Positions 45,510 to 53,458 are shown, counted from the stretch's first letter. The stretch: 55,921 nt of DNA from a virus (IMGVR_UViG_3300050821_011106:1-55921), one strand, 5' to 3'. Translations and numbers: made by a program. Notes: generated by a model from the sequence alone, not told the origin.

Positions 45510-46895
45510 TCATGCTCCTAACCAACCCAGGTTCGGATGTTCGTCAACAAAGCGGCTGGCCTGCCGGGCGAGCCTATCGATCACGTTGCTTTTGCCCTTG
45601 GGGGCTTTAATATGCTGCGCTAGGGTCATAAACGCATCAGCCCCGTTGGAATTATCATCGTGGAGTGGTTCTTCCGAAAACTGCCCGTTGGTGATGGAGT
45701 AGCAATAATGCTTGAGTCTATTCAGCCCTTCCTTACAAAGAACCTCATCAAACCAGCAATTTGGGAATATCAACCTTCCTGCGTTGATGGCATTCACTTT
45801 CTGGTTAATCTTCGGCACAACATGGGTTTTGAATCCCAGGCCTCGGACAATAGTATCAATAGTGCGCTTTTGGCCAAGTCGCTTAGCCTTGGCATCATGC
45901 GGGAGGTAAATAGTGTCGTATATGTACTCTCGAGATTGTAGCTGCCGCAGGTAATATTCAATTTCCTCTCCACAGTCTTCAAAATACTCCAAAATTCTCC
46001 ATTGCATGGCCACCCGTTGGGCGATCCAGAACGCAGTGAGATCCCGCTTGCCCAGGTCAAAATACACATTCACCGGGGTCTCCCGGTCCCACGGGACATT
46101 GCAAATCCGACCTTCGGCAATGGTCCGGCGGAGCTCCTTCGCAAACACAGCGCCCTGGAGCATTTCCCGACAATGACCCAGCCAGACGTTGTTGTAAGCA
46201 TCCTCGTCCCGGCCTTTGAGATCATTCATCTCGTTTAGTGTAACTTCTGAGACCCATGGATTGTCCAGGTAGGTCATTTTGATAACAAACGAGTCCGTAG
46301 TCTCGACCCAATTTTCTCCCTGGACGATAACCTCCCCAGCTGGGGACAGCACAAACCGCTCGTATGTGTAATCTGTCGCCAACTCTGGATTGAATGTAAT
46401 CCAAACCTCTGAGCCTTCTTTCCTTATGGTCGGAAGCAGAATCTCCCAGCTCTTCTGGCTAACCTTGTTGGCTTCCTCCACCCAGCAATAATCAATTCCC
46501 TCATAGGACTTGATCTTGGTGGTGTTGTTCTTGATGCCCTCGAATGAGAAGGTAGTCCCCCGTCCAGGACCACTTACACAGGTAATCCGGGCGACCTCAA
46601 TTTTGTACTGATTCTCCAGGTGCAATTCCGCAATCTGCTGAGTTAACAGCAAATGCACGGACTCACCAATCGAATTCTGTAGCTCTCGAACGCAAAGTAC
46701 TCGAATTGGCCGCTTAACGCCCAGCAGCAACAACGCCCGCGCACAGCCCCAGCTTCTCCCCGCCGAACGGCCACCCCACAGCACTTTATGCCGCTTCGGC
46801 CGGAACAGGCAGGCCAGCGGTGCCGGAAACTGGGCGGAGATGGCCTGGGATTGGTTGAGGGGTTGGGCCGAAGGCCCAATTTGATGGTCAAACAT
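45510..46895 (-). CDS. 2: large terminase subunit (Terminase_3 type)
   Basis: A 461-residue packaging motor. The Walker A-like loop is WGGRSAGRSWGCA (about 40-52), where the usual Lys is Arg (GRS). Walker B follows at YCWVEEANKVSQ, with a coupling motif WITFNPE and nuclease acids at YFDLGKRD and later DDNSNGADAF. The match to the PBSX/Terminase_3 fold is good. The start is in a GC-rich hairpin region without a clear ribosome site, and the element TTTGA-CCA-TCAAA lies in its first codons. Confidence 0.9.
   Translation of the reverse strand: MFDHQIGPSAQPLNQSQAISAQFPAPLACLFRPKRHKVLWGGRSAGRSWGCARALLLLGVKRPIRVLCVRELQNSIGESVHLLLTQQIAELHLENQYKIEVARITCVSGPGRGTTFSFEGIKNNTTKIKSYEGIDYCWVEEANKVSQKSWEILLPTIRKEGSEVWITFNPELATDYTYERFVLSPAGEVIVQGENWVETTDSFVIKMTYLDNPWVSEVTLNEMNDLKGRDEDAYNNVWLGHCREMLQGAVFAKELRRTIAEGRICNVPWDRETPVNVYFDLGKRDLTAFWIAQRVAMQWRILEYFEDCGEEIEYYLRQLQSREYIYDTIYLPHDAKAKRLGQKRTIDTIVRGLGFKTHVVPKINQKVNAINAGRLIFPNCWFDEVLCKEGLNRLKHYCYSITNGQFSEEPLHDDNSNGADAFMTLAQHIKAPKGKSNVIDRLARQASRFVDEHPNLGWLGA
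46880..46892. promoter_or_regulatory. dispersed inverted-repeat element, copy 3
   Basis: TTTGA-TGG-TCAAA (read + strand) is positioned within the first codons of the terminase gene. The arms equal those at 10425-10437 and 25337-25349, but the GCTCGGACCA flank is missing here. It may be coincidental or a shared operator site. Confidence 0.35.
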
Positions 46896-46922
46896 GGGTG
46901 AAGCCTTCGGCCGTTGGCCGAA

Positions 46923-47018
46923 TCACTTGCCTTTGCTCGGCTTCTTTGACCCCGCCTTCGGCCCCTTCTCAGCCTGCCCCCCGAACACCGGAGGCTTGGG
47001 TCGTTGGTTGATCGCCAT
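46923..47018 (-). CDS. 31-residue basic microprotein before terminase
   Basis: MAINQRPKPPVFGGQAEKGP followed by KAGSKKPSKGK, started at ATG 47018 with GGAG 8 bases upstream. The tail is Lys/Gly-rich, like a nucleic-acid-binding peptide. It lies just after the intrinsic terminator and directly before the terminase gene, with the GGCC/TTCG palindromes between. It may be the first gene of the head block. Confidence 0.55.
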   Translation of the reverse strand: MAINQRPKPPVFGGQAEKGPKAGSKKPSKGK

Positions 47019-47046
47019 CTGATTGCTCCATCGCGTTGTCACTACC

Positions 47047-47084
47047 AAAAAAGGAGCAGGCAGGTCATTCCACCCACCTGCTCC
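47047..47084 (-). terminator. strong intrinsic terminator on - strand
   Basis: Read on the - strand: GGAGCAGG, a loop, CCTGCTCC, then TTTTTT. The 8-bp perfect stem with an additional partly paired stretch (GTGGG/ACCTG) and six T is a textbook terminator. It ends the segment from the lysis genes to 47138 and separates it from terminase and the head genes, which therefore need their own promoter or antitermination. Confidence 0.85.
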
Positions 47085-47137
47085 AGTTCGCCTCAGTCGT
47101 CCCTCGGACGGGACCCCTTTGCGGCCAAGGGCCGCAA

Positions 47138-47827
47138 TTACAAATGCCAGGCGATAAACATCGTTCCATTCAGCGCGGTGGTGCCATCATTTCTCCACAC
47201 CCAGACCACACTCCCATTGGCAGGGGTTGCACTGACCAGGGTCATCTGCGCGGTGTTGGCGAGTCCAGAGAACGCACTTTGGTTCCCAGTACTCGAGCTG
47301 GTCACATTCCCGGAAAGATTGGCCCTGCCCCCGGTATTGGAGAGGGAATAAATGGCCACCTGCGGAATATACCCGGCGGTGATATACGCGGTGTTGAGCA
47401 CCGAGTTGGTCAGGGTGAATGTATAAGAGGCCCCGGCAGCTGTGCTCAGCGACTCCGTCACCACCACACCACCCAGCGTATTGCTCGTCGCCGCATGGAC
47501 CGTGCTGGTCTGGGTGTTGTTAATCCCCTCCAGCAACGTCCCCGCGATCTGGAATGGAGTGGCCCGGACGGTAGCAGGGGCTGCACCTCCGGTTTGATTG
47601 GTATCCATCGGGACAAACGGCCCGCAGCAATTGCTTGGGATCGGCGGGGTGAAATTCTGCCCCGGTTGCACCTGGGTGTAAATCCCATCCGGCGCGGGCA
47701 GCGCCACCGAGTTATACGTCCCGGGGACGACCTGCGGGAACACAAACATCCCCGCCGCGCTCACCAGCCCGGCCACTCCGAGGGCCAGAACTGCTGCCAG
47801 AACTCTGGCCTTCCAAGTGGTATTCAT
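47138..47827 (-). CDS. secreted protein with signal peptide
   Basis: A 229-residue protein with CAGGAG before ATG 47827. Leader: WKARVLAAVLALGVAGLVSAA. The mature part is Thr/Ser/Asn/Gly-rich and beta-like (VAIYSLSNTGGRANLSGNVT). It looks like a bacterial-surface or virion-decorating beta-sandwich. It lies right before the terminator at 47047 and after the S74 fibre gene. The function is unknown. Confidence 0.7.
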   Translation of the reverse strand: MNTTWKARVLAAVLALGVAGLVSAAGMFVFPQVVPGTYNSVALPAPDGIYTQVQPGQNFTPPIPSNCCGPFVPMDTNQTGGAAPATVRATPFQIAGTLLEGINNTQTSTVHAATSNTLGGVVVTESLSTAAGASYTFTLTNSVLNTAYITAGYIPQVAIYSLSNTGGRANLSGNVTSSSTGNQSAFSGLANTAQMTLVSATPANGSVVWVWRNDGTTALNGTMFIAWHL

Positions 47828-47910
47828 GTTGTTGGTCTCCTGGTTGTAGAGGGCTCCGCCCTCCGGGTGGTAGGCACGTTGGTTATGCTGGTGGTGGGTC
47901 CACCCTCTGG

Positions 47911-49569
47911 TTATGGCTTGGGTGTATCGGATGATTTCACAGCCGCAATCTGCTTCTTGAGCTCACCAATTTCCCTCTGCTGTTCCTGCATTCCGCTGAT
48001 CAACATCGCGATAGCATCGATGTATTTGACCTTCAAAGGCCGTCCAGCATTGTCGTTCGCTACCAGCCGTGGATCAATACGCGCAACATCCTCTGCAAGC
48101 AGTCCAAGATGCGGATCGTTAGTCACGTCTCCGTTGTAAAGGAACGACACCGGCCTCATCGCGTCGATCTTGGCAAGCGCGCCTATTAGGGGTTCCACAG
48201 CATGCTTGAACCGCGCCGACGATACAAGGCAGGTGTTCGTGTTGTCATAAGTAATCCCACCAACCGTCCAGCAAAGTGTACCAGTTGCGGCGGTTGTCGC
48301 GTTGGCAATATCTGGCATAATCATGGTTGAGCCATGCAGCGTTGTTGTTGCGGTGGTAATTGTACCCGCGCCAGCCACGGTAATAACAGGGGCCGCTCCG
48401 GCGCACAGGCCGATGAAATTATTCGTCCCAGACGCCGGTGTATCACAACCTGTCGTATTGCCGATTAAAACATTGTTTGACCCGGTCGCAAGCGTGACTG
48501 AACCAACCTGCGGCCCGAGCGCCACGTTGCGCGTGCCTGTGGTGATCGTCGAGCCAGCGAATGTGCCAAATAGTGAATTAAAATTCCCGCCTGTTTGCAG
48601 GGCGACTCCTGCCTGGTAACCGAAGATGGTCAGGTTTGTGGCGCTATACGTGGCGCTGCCGGCACCGGCATAGTATCCAACTGCGGTGCTTTGAGTAGGC
48701 GCGGTGTTATTTTCTAAAGCATTAAACCCCGCCGCGACAACACCAACCGCGCTGACATTAGAAGACGCCGCGTTAGCGCCGATACAAACATTTCCACTGC
48801 CGGAAGTCTGGGCCAAACAAGCGAGTTCACCAACAGCCACGCCAAAGGATGCCCCGGTGAGGTTGAAAAACGCATTCTCGCCAACCGCGACATTCCCAGT
48901 CCCAGCGTCGATGGCATTTTGCATGGCATGGGTGCCGGCAACCGTATTGGCAGTCCCCGCTGTTGCGCTCTGCATTGTGGCGTTGCCGAGCGCAACGTTG
49001 AAATTACCAGCCAGCAATGCCGGCATCGACGTATGACCAACCGCGACGTTGGAATCTTTCCCGCTCCCCGTGCCTGTCAGCGCCGCCAGGGCCTGAGTGC
49101 CAATGGCAAGTATATTGGCACTTCCTATAATCGACGACGCGGCCTGGTACCCGATGGCAATATCGTTGCAGCCGTTTGTCAGCGATTTCAGTGCCTGTTG
49201 TCCAACCCCGAGGTTCACCGTCCCGGGTTCTCCTGCGGTGCATTCAGGGCTGCTACCAGTTGCCGACGACGACAGCGCAGGCAACGGATAGCCGCCGAGG
49301 AACAAACTGGTGAACGACGGCACATCGGCGACCGTCGCATTGCCATTTTGATACTCGTAGCTGGACAGGTTGATAGTTCCCGTGCCTTTATTCCCCCCAG
49401 TCGGGGAACCAAGTGTAATCCCGGTTGAAAACGCTGTATTGCCAGCAACTGTTCCACCAGTAAACGTCGTGCTTTGCGGAGTGACAGAATAGTTCTGTGC
49501 CAGCGCTGTTCCTGCTGCCAATTGCAGCACGAGACCAACCCCAGCCCGAATTTTGGCCTTGGTCTTCAT
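47911..49569 (-). CDS. YadA-head-like fibre with Peptidase_S74 chaperone
   Basis: A 552-residue protein started at ATG 49569 (ATGA overlap). An N-terminal signal-like segment (KIRAGVGLVLQLAAGTALAQ) precedes many repeats of the type A-(V/I/L)-G-x-x-(A/T)-x, such as DIAIGYQAA, NVAVGHTSM, NVALGNATM and NVAVGENAF, as in YadA heads and phage spikes. The C-terminal 110 residues are an S74 intramolecular chaperone: VSSARFKHAVEPL, then GLLAEDVARIDPRLV, ending in a coiled coil (LISGMQEQQREIGELKKQIA). S74 domains trimerise and cut themselves off. Confidence 0.82.
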   Translation of the reverse strand: MKTKAKIRAGVGLVLQLAAGTALAQNYSVTPQSTTFTGGTVAGNTAFSTGITLGSPTGGNKGTGTINLSSYEYQNGNATVADVPSFTSLFLGGYPLPALSSSATGSSPECTAGEPGTVNLGVGQQALKSLTNGCNDIAIGYQAASSIIGSANILAIGTQALAALTGTGSGKDSNVAVGHTSMPALLAGNFNVALGNATMQSATAGTANTVAGTHAMQNAIDAGTGNVAVGENAFFNLTGASFGVAVGELACLAQTSGSGNVCIGANAASSNVSAVGVVAAGFNALENNTAPTQSTAVGYYAGAGSATYSATNLTIFGYQAGVALQTGGNFNSLFGTFAGSTITTGTRNVALGPQVGSVTLATGSNNVLIGNTTGCDTPASGTNNFIGLCAGAAPVITVAGAGTITTATTTLHGSTMIMPDIANATTAATGTLCWTVGGITYDNTNTCLVSSARFKHAVEPLIGALAKIDAMRPVSFLYNGDVTNDPHLGLLAEDVARIDPRLVANDNAGRPLKVKYIDAIAMLISGMQEQQREIGELKKQIAAVKSSDTPKP

Positions 49570-50012
49570 TGTCCTGGCGCCCCTGTTCCCCAGAGAAATG
49601 CGTTGGCCGCAGTCTCGGTTAGGCAATTTGCTCCGGTGGAGAACACAATAATCAAACCATTGGCCACCACCAGTGCCGGCCCTGGCGCCCAGTTAAACGA
49701 AATTGTAGCCGCAGCCGGAGCGGTTATACAGAACAGCGGGGTCTGCGCCCCATTTCCTGGGTCGGTGATGGCATCGTAGCCCAGCAGAAATCCCGGCGTG
49801 GCGCCGATGGTGGCCCCAACGGAATAGATGTTTCCTTTCCGCCCCATAACCACCAGCGAGCTGACCGCAGTTGTGGTGCGGGCCATTCCCAGGCCATTGG
49901 CCGAGCTCCCAGTGGGACTGGCGACGATGGATTGCTGGCTGGTCGCCGGGTGAACCCCGGTTAACAACCCGGCCAGTATCCCCAGAACCAGCCCAATCCG
50001 CCGGCCAGTCAC
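49566..50012 (-). CDS. secreted protein with signal peptide
   Basis: A 148-residue protein in the ATGA chain. Leader: RRIGLVLGILAGLLTGVHPA with TSQQS. The mature part is beta-like (GNIYSVGATIGATPGFLLGY, then NWAPGPALVVANGLIIVFST). I have seen similar small phage proteins near S74 fibres without annotation. It may be a partner of the fibre or a surface protein. Confidence 0.65.
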   Translation of the reverse strand: MTGRRIGLVLGILAGLLTGVHPATSQQSIVASPTGSSANGLGMARTTTAVSSLVVMGRKGNIYSVGATIGATPGFLLGYDAITDPGNGAQTPLFCITAPAAATISFNWAPGPALVVANGLIIVFSTGANCLTETAANAFLWGTGAPGQ

Positions 50013-50278
50013 TCGTCTTGCCCCAGGCTTTGCACGGCGCCTCTCAAGCTATTGCCCTGGTCCGGTGCTGGCCCATAGGCCACCCGGGCGGGGATTATGC
50101 GTGGAGCTCGTTCGGAATACGATTCCGTGCAGCTATATTCCCCGGTCCGCTCGTTGGAGGAGTGCTGCGAGATCATATACCCATTATCGATCTTCCGGAC
50201 GGAGACTCCGTGGGACTCCCCACTCCCCGGTGGCCGCGTCACCAGGGCAGCGGTATCGTTCAGCCTGCGCTTGGCCAT
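50009..50278 (-). CDS. hypothetical phage protein
   Basis: An 89-residue polar protein. The middle HGVSVRKIDNGYMISQHSSN and ESYSERAPRI match a small family of tailed-phage proteins (R-x-I-x-NGY-I-x-S ... E-x-x-x-x-x-P-R/K) of unknown role near the lysis and fibre genes. Coupled to the next gene by an ATGA overlap. Confidence 0.65.
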   Translation of the reverse strand: MAKRRLNDTAALVTRPPGSGESHGVSVRKIDNGYMISQHSSNERTGEYSCTESYSERAPRIIPARVAYGPAPDQGNSLRGAVQSLGQDE

Positions 50279-50296
50279 TGTCTGGTCCCCCGGTTG

Positions 50297-50521
50297 TTAC
50301 TTGCTACCACCAGCGGGCCGTAGGCCACCCAGCGGGCTCATCACTCGGTGTGAGTCGGTGTCGTGGTGCGGCCCGTGGTCGTTGTAGCCATGGGGGTGCT
50401 CCCGGTGCAAATGCTCCGTTGCGTGCCCCAGGCTGGTATTGCCCACAATGCTGCCACTGCTCGTGGTCATCCCGGCGCCGGACAGGTTGGCCTTGGTCTC
50501 GTTCCCGACTTTGCTGGTCAT
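50297..50521 (-). CDS. His-rich small protein
   Basis: A 74-residue protein with AGGAG before ATG 50521. It starts TSKVGNETKANLSGAGMTTS and has a histidine-rich centre (HATEHLHREHPHGYNDHGPH). The His cluster may bind Ni/Zn/Fe; phage tips and small virion proteins often use such clusters. The function is unknown. Confidence 0.6.
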   Translation of the reverse strand: MTSKVGNETKANLSGAGMTTSSGSIVGNTSLGHATEHLHREHPHGYNDHGPHHDTDSHRVMSPLGGLRPAGGSK

Positions 50522-50580
50522 TTTGCTAATCTCCTGGGTGGTTGGTTGGTCGTGGTCGGTCGGTGGTCTGTGCGGGTAGG

Positions 50581-51105
50581 CTATGCGGCAATTTGCCCCC
50601 GGGTGGCGGCGGGAATATGGGGGGTGGTGGCCCCCCGAAACACCGGCCAGAGCGGCTTCCCCCCAACCCAGTGGAGTGTTGCCCAGCCCTCGGCCTTGGC
50701 CAACTCTATTGCCTCCGCCAACCCGGTGGTTACATTCCGGGCATTGGGGGTAAGCACCCGGCAAACCTGCACTGGGATCACCGGGAGGCCCAGCGCCAGC
50801 TCCACCACCGGCTGGTACAGGCCGAGCAATTGCCTCCAGGCATCTACGGTGTAGGTGTATTTGGCCTCCAGCACGAGCACAAAGCGTTCTCCCAGGACCA
50901 GCAAGTCGGTCTGGCAATACCCCGGGCCATTCCGATCCCGGAACTCCCACCAGGCCCCGGCCTCCGCCACCGGCAACGCCTTAGCCACCTCTCGTTCATA
51001 CCGGACGCCCAGGGCCTTCACCCCCCTGGCCCGGCTGGTCGGTATGCAGGCTGGCTTGGTCGTCAGCTTCGCTGCGGAGATCAACCCCCGGATTCGTCGA
51101 GTCAT
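50581..51105 (-). CDS. PD-(D/E)XK nuclease-like protein
   Basis: A 174-residue protein in an ATGA overlap with the next upstream gene. Residues 30-110 fit the core: VRYEREVAKAL (acid helix), WWEFRDRNGPGYCQTDLLVL (Asp) and VLVLEAKYTYT (E-x-K). It is followed by QLLGLYQPVVELALGLPVIP. The layout is that of resolvase/VRR-like nucleases. It may resolve branched DNA for packaging or act against other DNA; unproven. Confidence 0.65.
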   Translation of the reverse strand: MTRRIRGLISAAKLTTKPACIPTSRARGVKALGVRYEREVAKALPVAEAGAWWEFRDRNGPGYCQTDLLVLGERFVLVLEAKYTYTVDAWRQLLGLYQPVVELALGLPVIPVQVCRVLTPNARNVTTGLAEAIELAKAEGWATLHWVGGKPLWPVFRGATTPHIPAATRGQIAA

Positions 51106-51341
51106 CGGCCTGGCGCACTCCCGCCGGTTTGGTTGAGGACAATCAGGTGGGCCAAATTCAGCACCCCCATGACCTCAAAGCTGGTCATATTCCCGGACCA
51201 ACGGATGCCCAGGCCAGCCTTTCCGGGGCCGAGGACCACGGTGATGGCCCCAGCAATGGTTCCGTCTAAAGCCCCGTCGCCCAGCTGCTGGGACATCTCC
51301 ACCAGGGTGGTCCGAGTGGCCTCATCCGGGGTGGTGGTCAT
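51102..51341 (-). CDS. hypothetical protein
   Basis: A 79-residue protein starting at an ATGA overlap. It has a helical start (DEATRTTLVEMSQQLGDG), a strand (GAITVVLGPGKAGLGIRW) and LAHLIVLNQ at the end. No known family. It is placed between the TerS-like candidate and the nuclease gene. Confidence 0.6.
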   Translation of the reverse strand: MTTTPDEATRTTLVEMSQQLGDGALDGTIAGAITVVLGPGKAGLGIRWSGNMTSFEVMGVLNLAHLIVLNQTGGSAPGR

Positions 51342-51916
51342 TTCACCGGCTCTCCATTGATCGTCGGGCCGCTTCGGGCTCCAGCTTCCACAAAACTCAC
51401 ATTGACGGTCACCGGGGCTTGGCCACCAGGCCCCGTCGCCATCCCAGGCCCGGAACGGGACTTAACCAGCATCAAATCCACCATCTCCAAGAGCTCCCGG
51501 TTGGCGAATCCATTGGGGTTTTCCTCCAATCGGGCCTGGAGCTCGTCCAGGGTGCTCAGCCCCAGAACCTTCATTCGCTCCAGCACGTCGGCGAACCGGA
51601 GCTCTCGCTGGGTGGAGTAATGCTCCAGGAGTTGCTGAAACGTGGGATCGGCCTTGAGGATGCTCACCCGGCTGAGCGAATATCCCGTCGCAAGGGCCGC
51701 GTCGCCGTCGCTCATACCCAGGGCCACCAGTTGCGCCAGCTGGTGGTGGCTGGCCCGGAGGGACTGGACCGTCGGCGGCAAGCTGCCGATCGGCAGCGGG
51801 GCTGCCAGCAACGGCAGGTCCTCCGGCCCCAGCGCCCGGACTACCTGGATGTCCAGGTCCCCGCTGCCCAAGGGCTTCCGACCGCCGCGGGCGGAGCCGA
51901 TGGCCAGGTCATTCAT
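51338..51916 (-). CDS. HTH protein, possible small terminase
   Basis: A 192-residue protein in an ATGA overlap. After a linker, residues 50-90 form an HTH-like start (RASHHQLAQLVALGMSDGDA, then ATGYSLSRVSIL). They are followed by a helical part with FQQLLEHYSTQRELRFADVL and, later, RELLEMVDLMLVKSRSGPGM. N-terminal HTH with a helical oligomerisation part is the TerS layout, and no other TerS is seen near the large terminase. Genome position is unusual (4.4 kb from TerL), so this call is tentative. Confidence 0.5.
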   Translation of the reverse strand: MNDLAIGSARGGRKPLGSGDLDIQVVRALGPEDLPLLAAPLPIGSLPPTVQSLRASHHQLAQLVALGMSDGDAALATGYSLSRVSILKADPTFQQLLEHYSTQRELRFADVLERMKVLGLSTLDELQARLEENPNGFANRELLEMVDLMLVKSRSGPGMATGPGGQAPVTVNVSFVEAGARSGPTINGEPVK

Positions 51917-52170
51917 TTCCGTGCTTTCTTTCTCAATTTGCTCAAATCCACCCCAAATCCAGTGAAAATGATCCCAACTTTCTCCAGTCCATCCCGAATT
52001 GCCCTGGCATTGGGCTTAGTAATATTGTGTGGCCGCCAGCTTTCAAAGCTGGTAATTGTTATCTCGCTTACCCCGCAAAGTGCGGCCAGGTCTCTCCGGG
52101 ACAACCTAGCCGCAGCTCTCCCCATTCGGCATTGGTGCGGGTAAATTACTGGCTCAGCCGTTGAAGGCAA
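51913..52170 (-). CDS. XRE-type HTH regulator, TTG start
   Basis: An 85-residue protein; I take TTG 52170, 4 bases after the upstream stop. The HTH is RAAARLSRRDLAALCGVSEI then TITSFES, and the end ARAIRDGLEKVGIIFTGFGV is the classic XRE-type tail ('ALE.aGv.F'). It should be a transcription regulator of the phage or host, and may bind the TTTGA-N3-TCAAA elements. It is located in the late operon next to lysis genes, not in a lysogeny region. Confidence 0.7.
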   Translation of the reverse strand: MPSTAEPVIYPHQCRMGRAAARLSRRDLAALCGVSEITITSFESWRPHNITKPNARAIRDGLEKVGIIFTGFGVDLSKLRKKARK

Positions 52171-52174
52171 TGGC

Positions 52175-52525
52175 CTACCGCCCAACCGGGGGCACAATCG
52201 CCACCGGAGCCACTGGCACCCCAGTTGCCGGCGGGGAGACTGCAACCCCACCAGTCCCTCCGGCCGAGGCTGCTGCCGCTGCGCACGCCGCGTCCACGAA
52301 CCCCTTGCTCATATTCGTGACCAGGACTGCTGCCGGAGCTGCCCCCGGGAGCGCCGCCGAGGCCGTTGCATCGATCACACTGGCCACGATTTGCCCACCC
52401 CCGGAGGTCTGGATGGAGCAGAAGAGCTGCCCGGCGGGAGAGGCCAGGGTGGTGTTGACCTGGGCCTGCTGGGTTGGAGAGCAGGCCGGTAGCAGCAGCA
52501 AAGCAAGCAATGGAATGTATTTCAT
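52175..52525 (-). CDS. small lipoprotein
   Basis: A 116-residue protein with AAGGAG before ATG 52525. The leader MKYIPLLALLLLPACSPTQQ has a lipobox (LLPAC), giving Cys15 as lipidated residue. The mature part is Ala/Ser/Gly-rich (GQLFCSIQTSGGGQIVASVI) and ends in Pro/Val-rich sequence. Such phage lipoproteins in the lysis region may be outer spanins or superinfection exclusion proteins; length and Ala-richness leave this open. Confidence 0.7.
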   Translation of the reverse strand: MKYIPLLALLLLPACSPTQQAQVNTTLASPAGQLFCSIQTSGGGQIVASVIDATASAALPGAAPAAVLVTNMSKGFVDAACAAAAASAGGTGGVAVSPPATGVPVAPVAIVPPVGR

Positions 52526-52555
52526 GGGAAGTACTCCTTGGGGTTCAGTCCGGGG

Positions 52556-52867
52556 CTATGCCGGCGCCGGGGTTTTGGTGAACAGGCCAGTCACCCGTGG
52601 GTCTGTCCACCGGCGAATGACCAGGTTGGCCACCCAGGCCAACGCCCCGGCGACCAGCGCACAGGTGTCCTGGTCCCAGCCCAGGGCAAATCTCCCAGCC
52701 AGATAACTAACCACCAGCGTCCCGGAAGACCCCCACAGACTCGAGCTGGCCAGGGATGCCTTGGTGGTCAATTGCTCGGCCAGCTGCGGGTCCGCGGCCT
52801 TCGCCCGTTGGATGAGCTCCGGCAGCGTCCTCGCCCCGGCAATGACCGCATCCGTGTTGACATTCAT
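52556..52867 (-). CDS. holin-like membrane protein
   Basis: A 103-residue protein, ATGA overlap upstream. It has an N-terminal helix (AVIAGARTLPELIQRAKAAD), then two transmembrane stretches, roughly 45-62 (SSGTLVVSYLAGRF) and 70-85 (CALVAGALAWVANLVI), and a short charged end. This resembles a two-TM holin as found beside endolysins in related phages. The identity is inferred from context. Confidence 0.6.
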   Translation of the reverse strand: MNVNTDAVIAGARTLPELIQRAKAADPQLAEQLTTKASLASSSLWGSSGTLVVSYLAGRFALGWDQDTCALVAGALAWVANLVIRRWTDPRVTGLFTKTPAPA

Positions 52868-53148
52868 GTGTTTGGGCTCCTGGTTGATTGATCGGCGATA
52901 GCATCGGCGGCAGTCTGGCGGTCCCTGGCTTCCACCCGCTCTTCTTGTTTTCCAAGCTGGAAACTGGTTTCCGCCCTGGAGTTGCTTAACTCCGCCGCTT
53001 GTTCTCGTTCTTTTGCCAGGCCGGAATTAATTAACAGATGAACAGTCTGAATTTTATTGGCATTCCGGAGGGAAACAACAATGCCAACCAGGACACCAAC
53101 AGCAAGCACCCCCTTGTAGCCAAAGTCAACAAACTCCGCTCCGGTCAT
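52864..53148 (-). CDS. membrane-anchored coiled-coil protein
   Basis: A 94-residue protein in the ATGA chain. One N-terminal transmembrane helix (GVLAVGVLVGIVVSLRNANK) is followed by a polar helical tail with NSGLAKEREQAAELSNSRAE. This topology, a membrane anchor and a periplasmic coil, is like inner spanins. With the lipoprotein at 52175 as a possible outer spanin, the pair would span the envelope. No overlap-type spanin genes are seen. Tentative. Confidence 0.55.
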   Translation of the reverse strand: MTGAEFVDFGYKGVLAVGVLVGIVVSLRNANKIQTVHLLINSGLAKEREQAAELSNSRAETSFQLGKQEERVEARDRQTAADAIADQSTRSPNT

Positions 53149-53297
53149 ATCCGGCCCAGCAGCAACAGCACCAGCAATACCACCAGCACCAGGCCGAGGC
53201 CCCCGCCGAAGTGCGGGCCGTATTGGCCTTGGTATACCCCCAGTGGCAGGCCCCCGAGCAGCACAATCACCAACACCACAACCAGAACCAGGCCCAT
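53145..53297 (-). CDS. DUF3309-like membrane microprotein
   Basis: A 50-residue protein from ATG 53297 (TAATG overlap). GLVLVVVLVIVLLGGLPLGV then YGPHFGGGLGLVLVVLLVLLL with final GRI is the DUF3309 pattern: two hydrophobic helices joined by a G-x-Y-G-P-x-x-G-G-G loop. DUF3309 proteins are common in proteobacteria and phages, of unknown role. Here it is in the lysis cluster and could regulate holin timing. Confidence 0.7.
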   Translation of the reverse strand: MGLVLVVVLVIVLLGGLPLGVYQGQYGPHFGGGLGLVLVVLLVLLLLGRI

Positions 53298-53458
53298 TAT
53301 TTCACCAGCGGCAGCACCGCTACCATCCCAATTGCCAGGGCCACTGCTGGGCCACCCAGGCCTAGGCCCACCCCCCACCAGCCAATGGCCCAGCCCCATA
53401 CGCAGGCTGCAGCTACGGCCCCCAGGCCGGCCAGGGCGAGAATCACCAGGTATTCCAT
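53297..53458 (-). CDS. 53-residue two-helix membrane protein
   Basis: MEYLVILALAGLGAVAAACV, then WGWAIGWWGVGLGLGG and AVALAIGMVAVLPLVK. Two transmembrane helices with a Trp-rich Gly loop. The start has GGGCGAG 8 bases upstream. Overlapped TAATG with the DUF3309-like gene. It is part of a run of four small membrane proteins in the lysis cluster. Confidence 0.65.
   Translation of the reverse strand: MEYLVILALAGLGAVAAACVWGWAIGWWGVGLGLGGPAVALAIGMVAVLPLVK

Noticed and set aside
44306-45610. 434-codon open frame on the + strand
   Set aside because: Opposite the portal gene with P22-type signatures; no ribosome site.
51338-52170. Lysogeny control region (CI/Cro type)
   Set aside because: Although an XRE-type regulator is present, there is no divergent partner, integrase or attachment site nearby; it sits in a coupled late operon.
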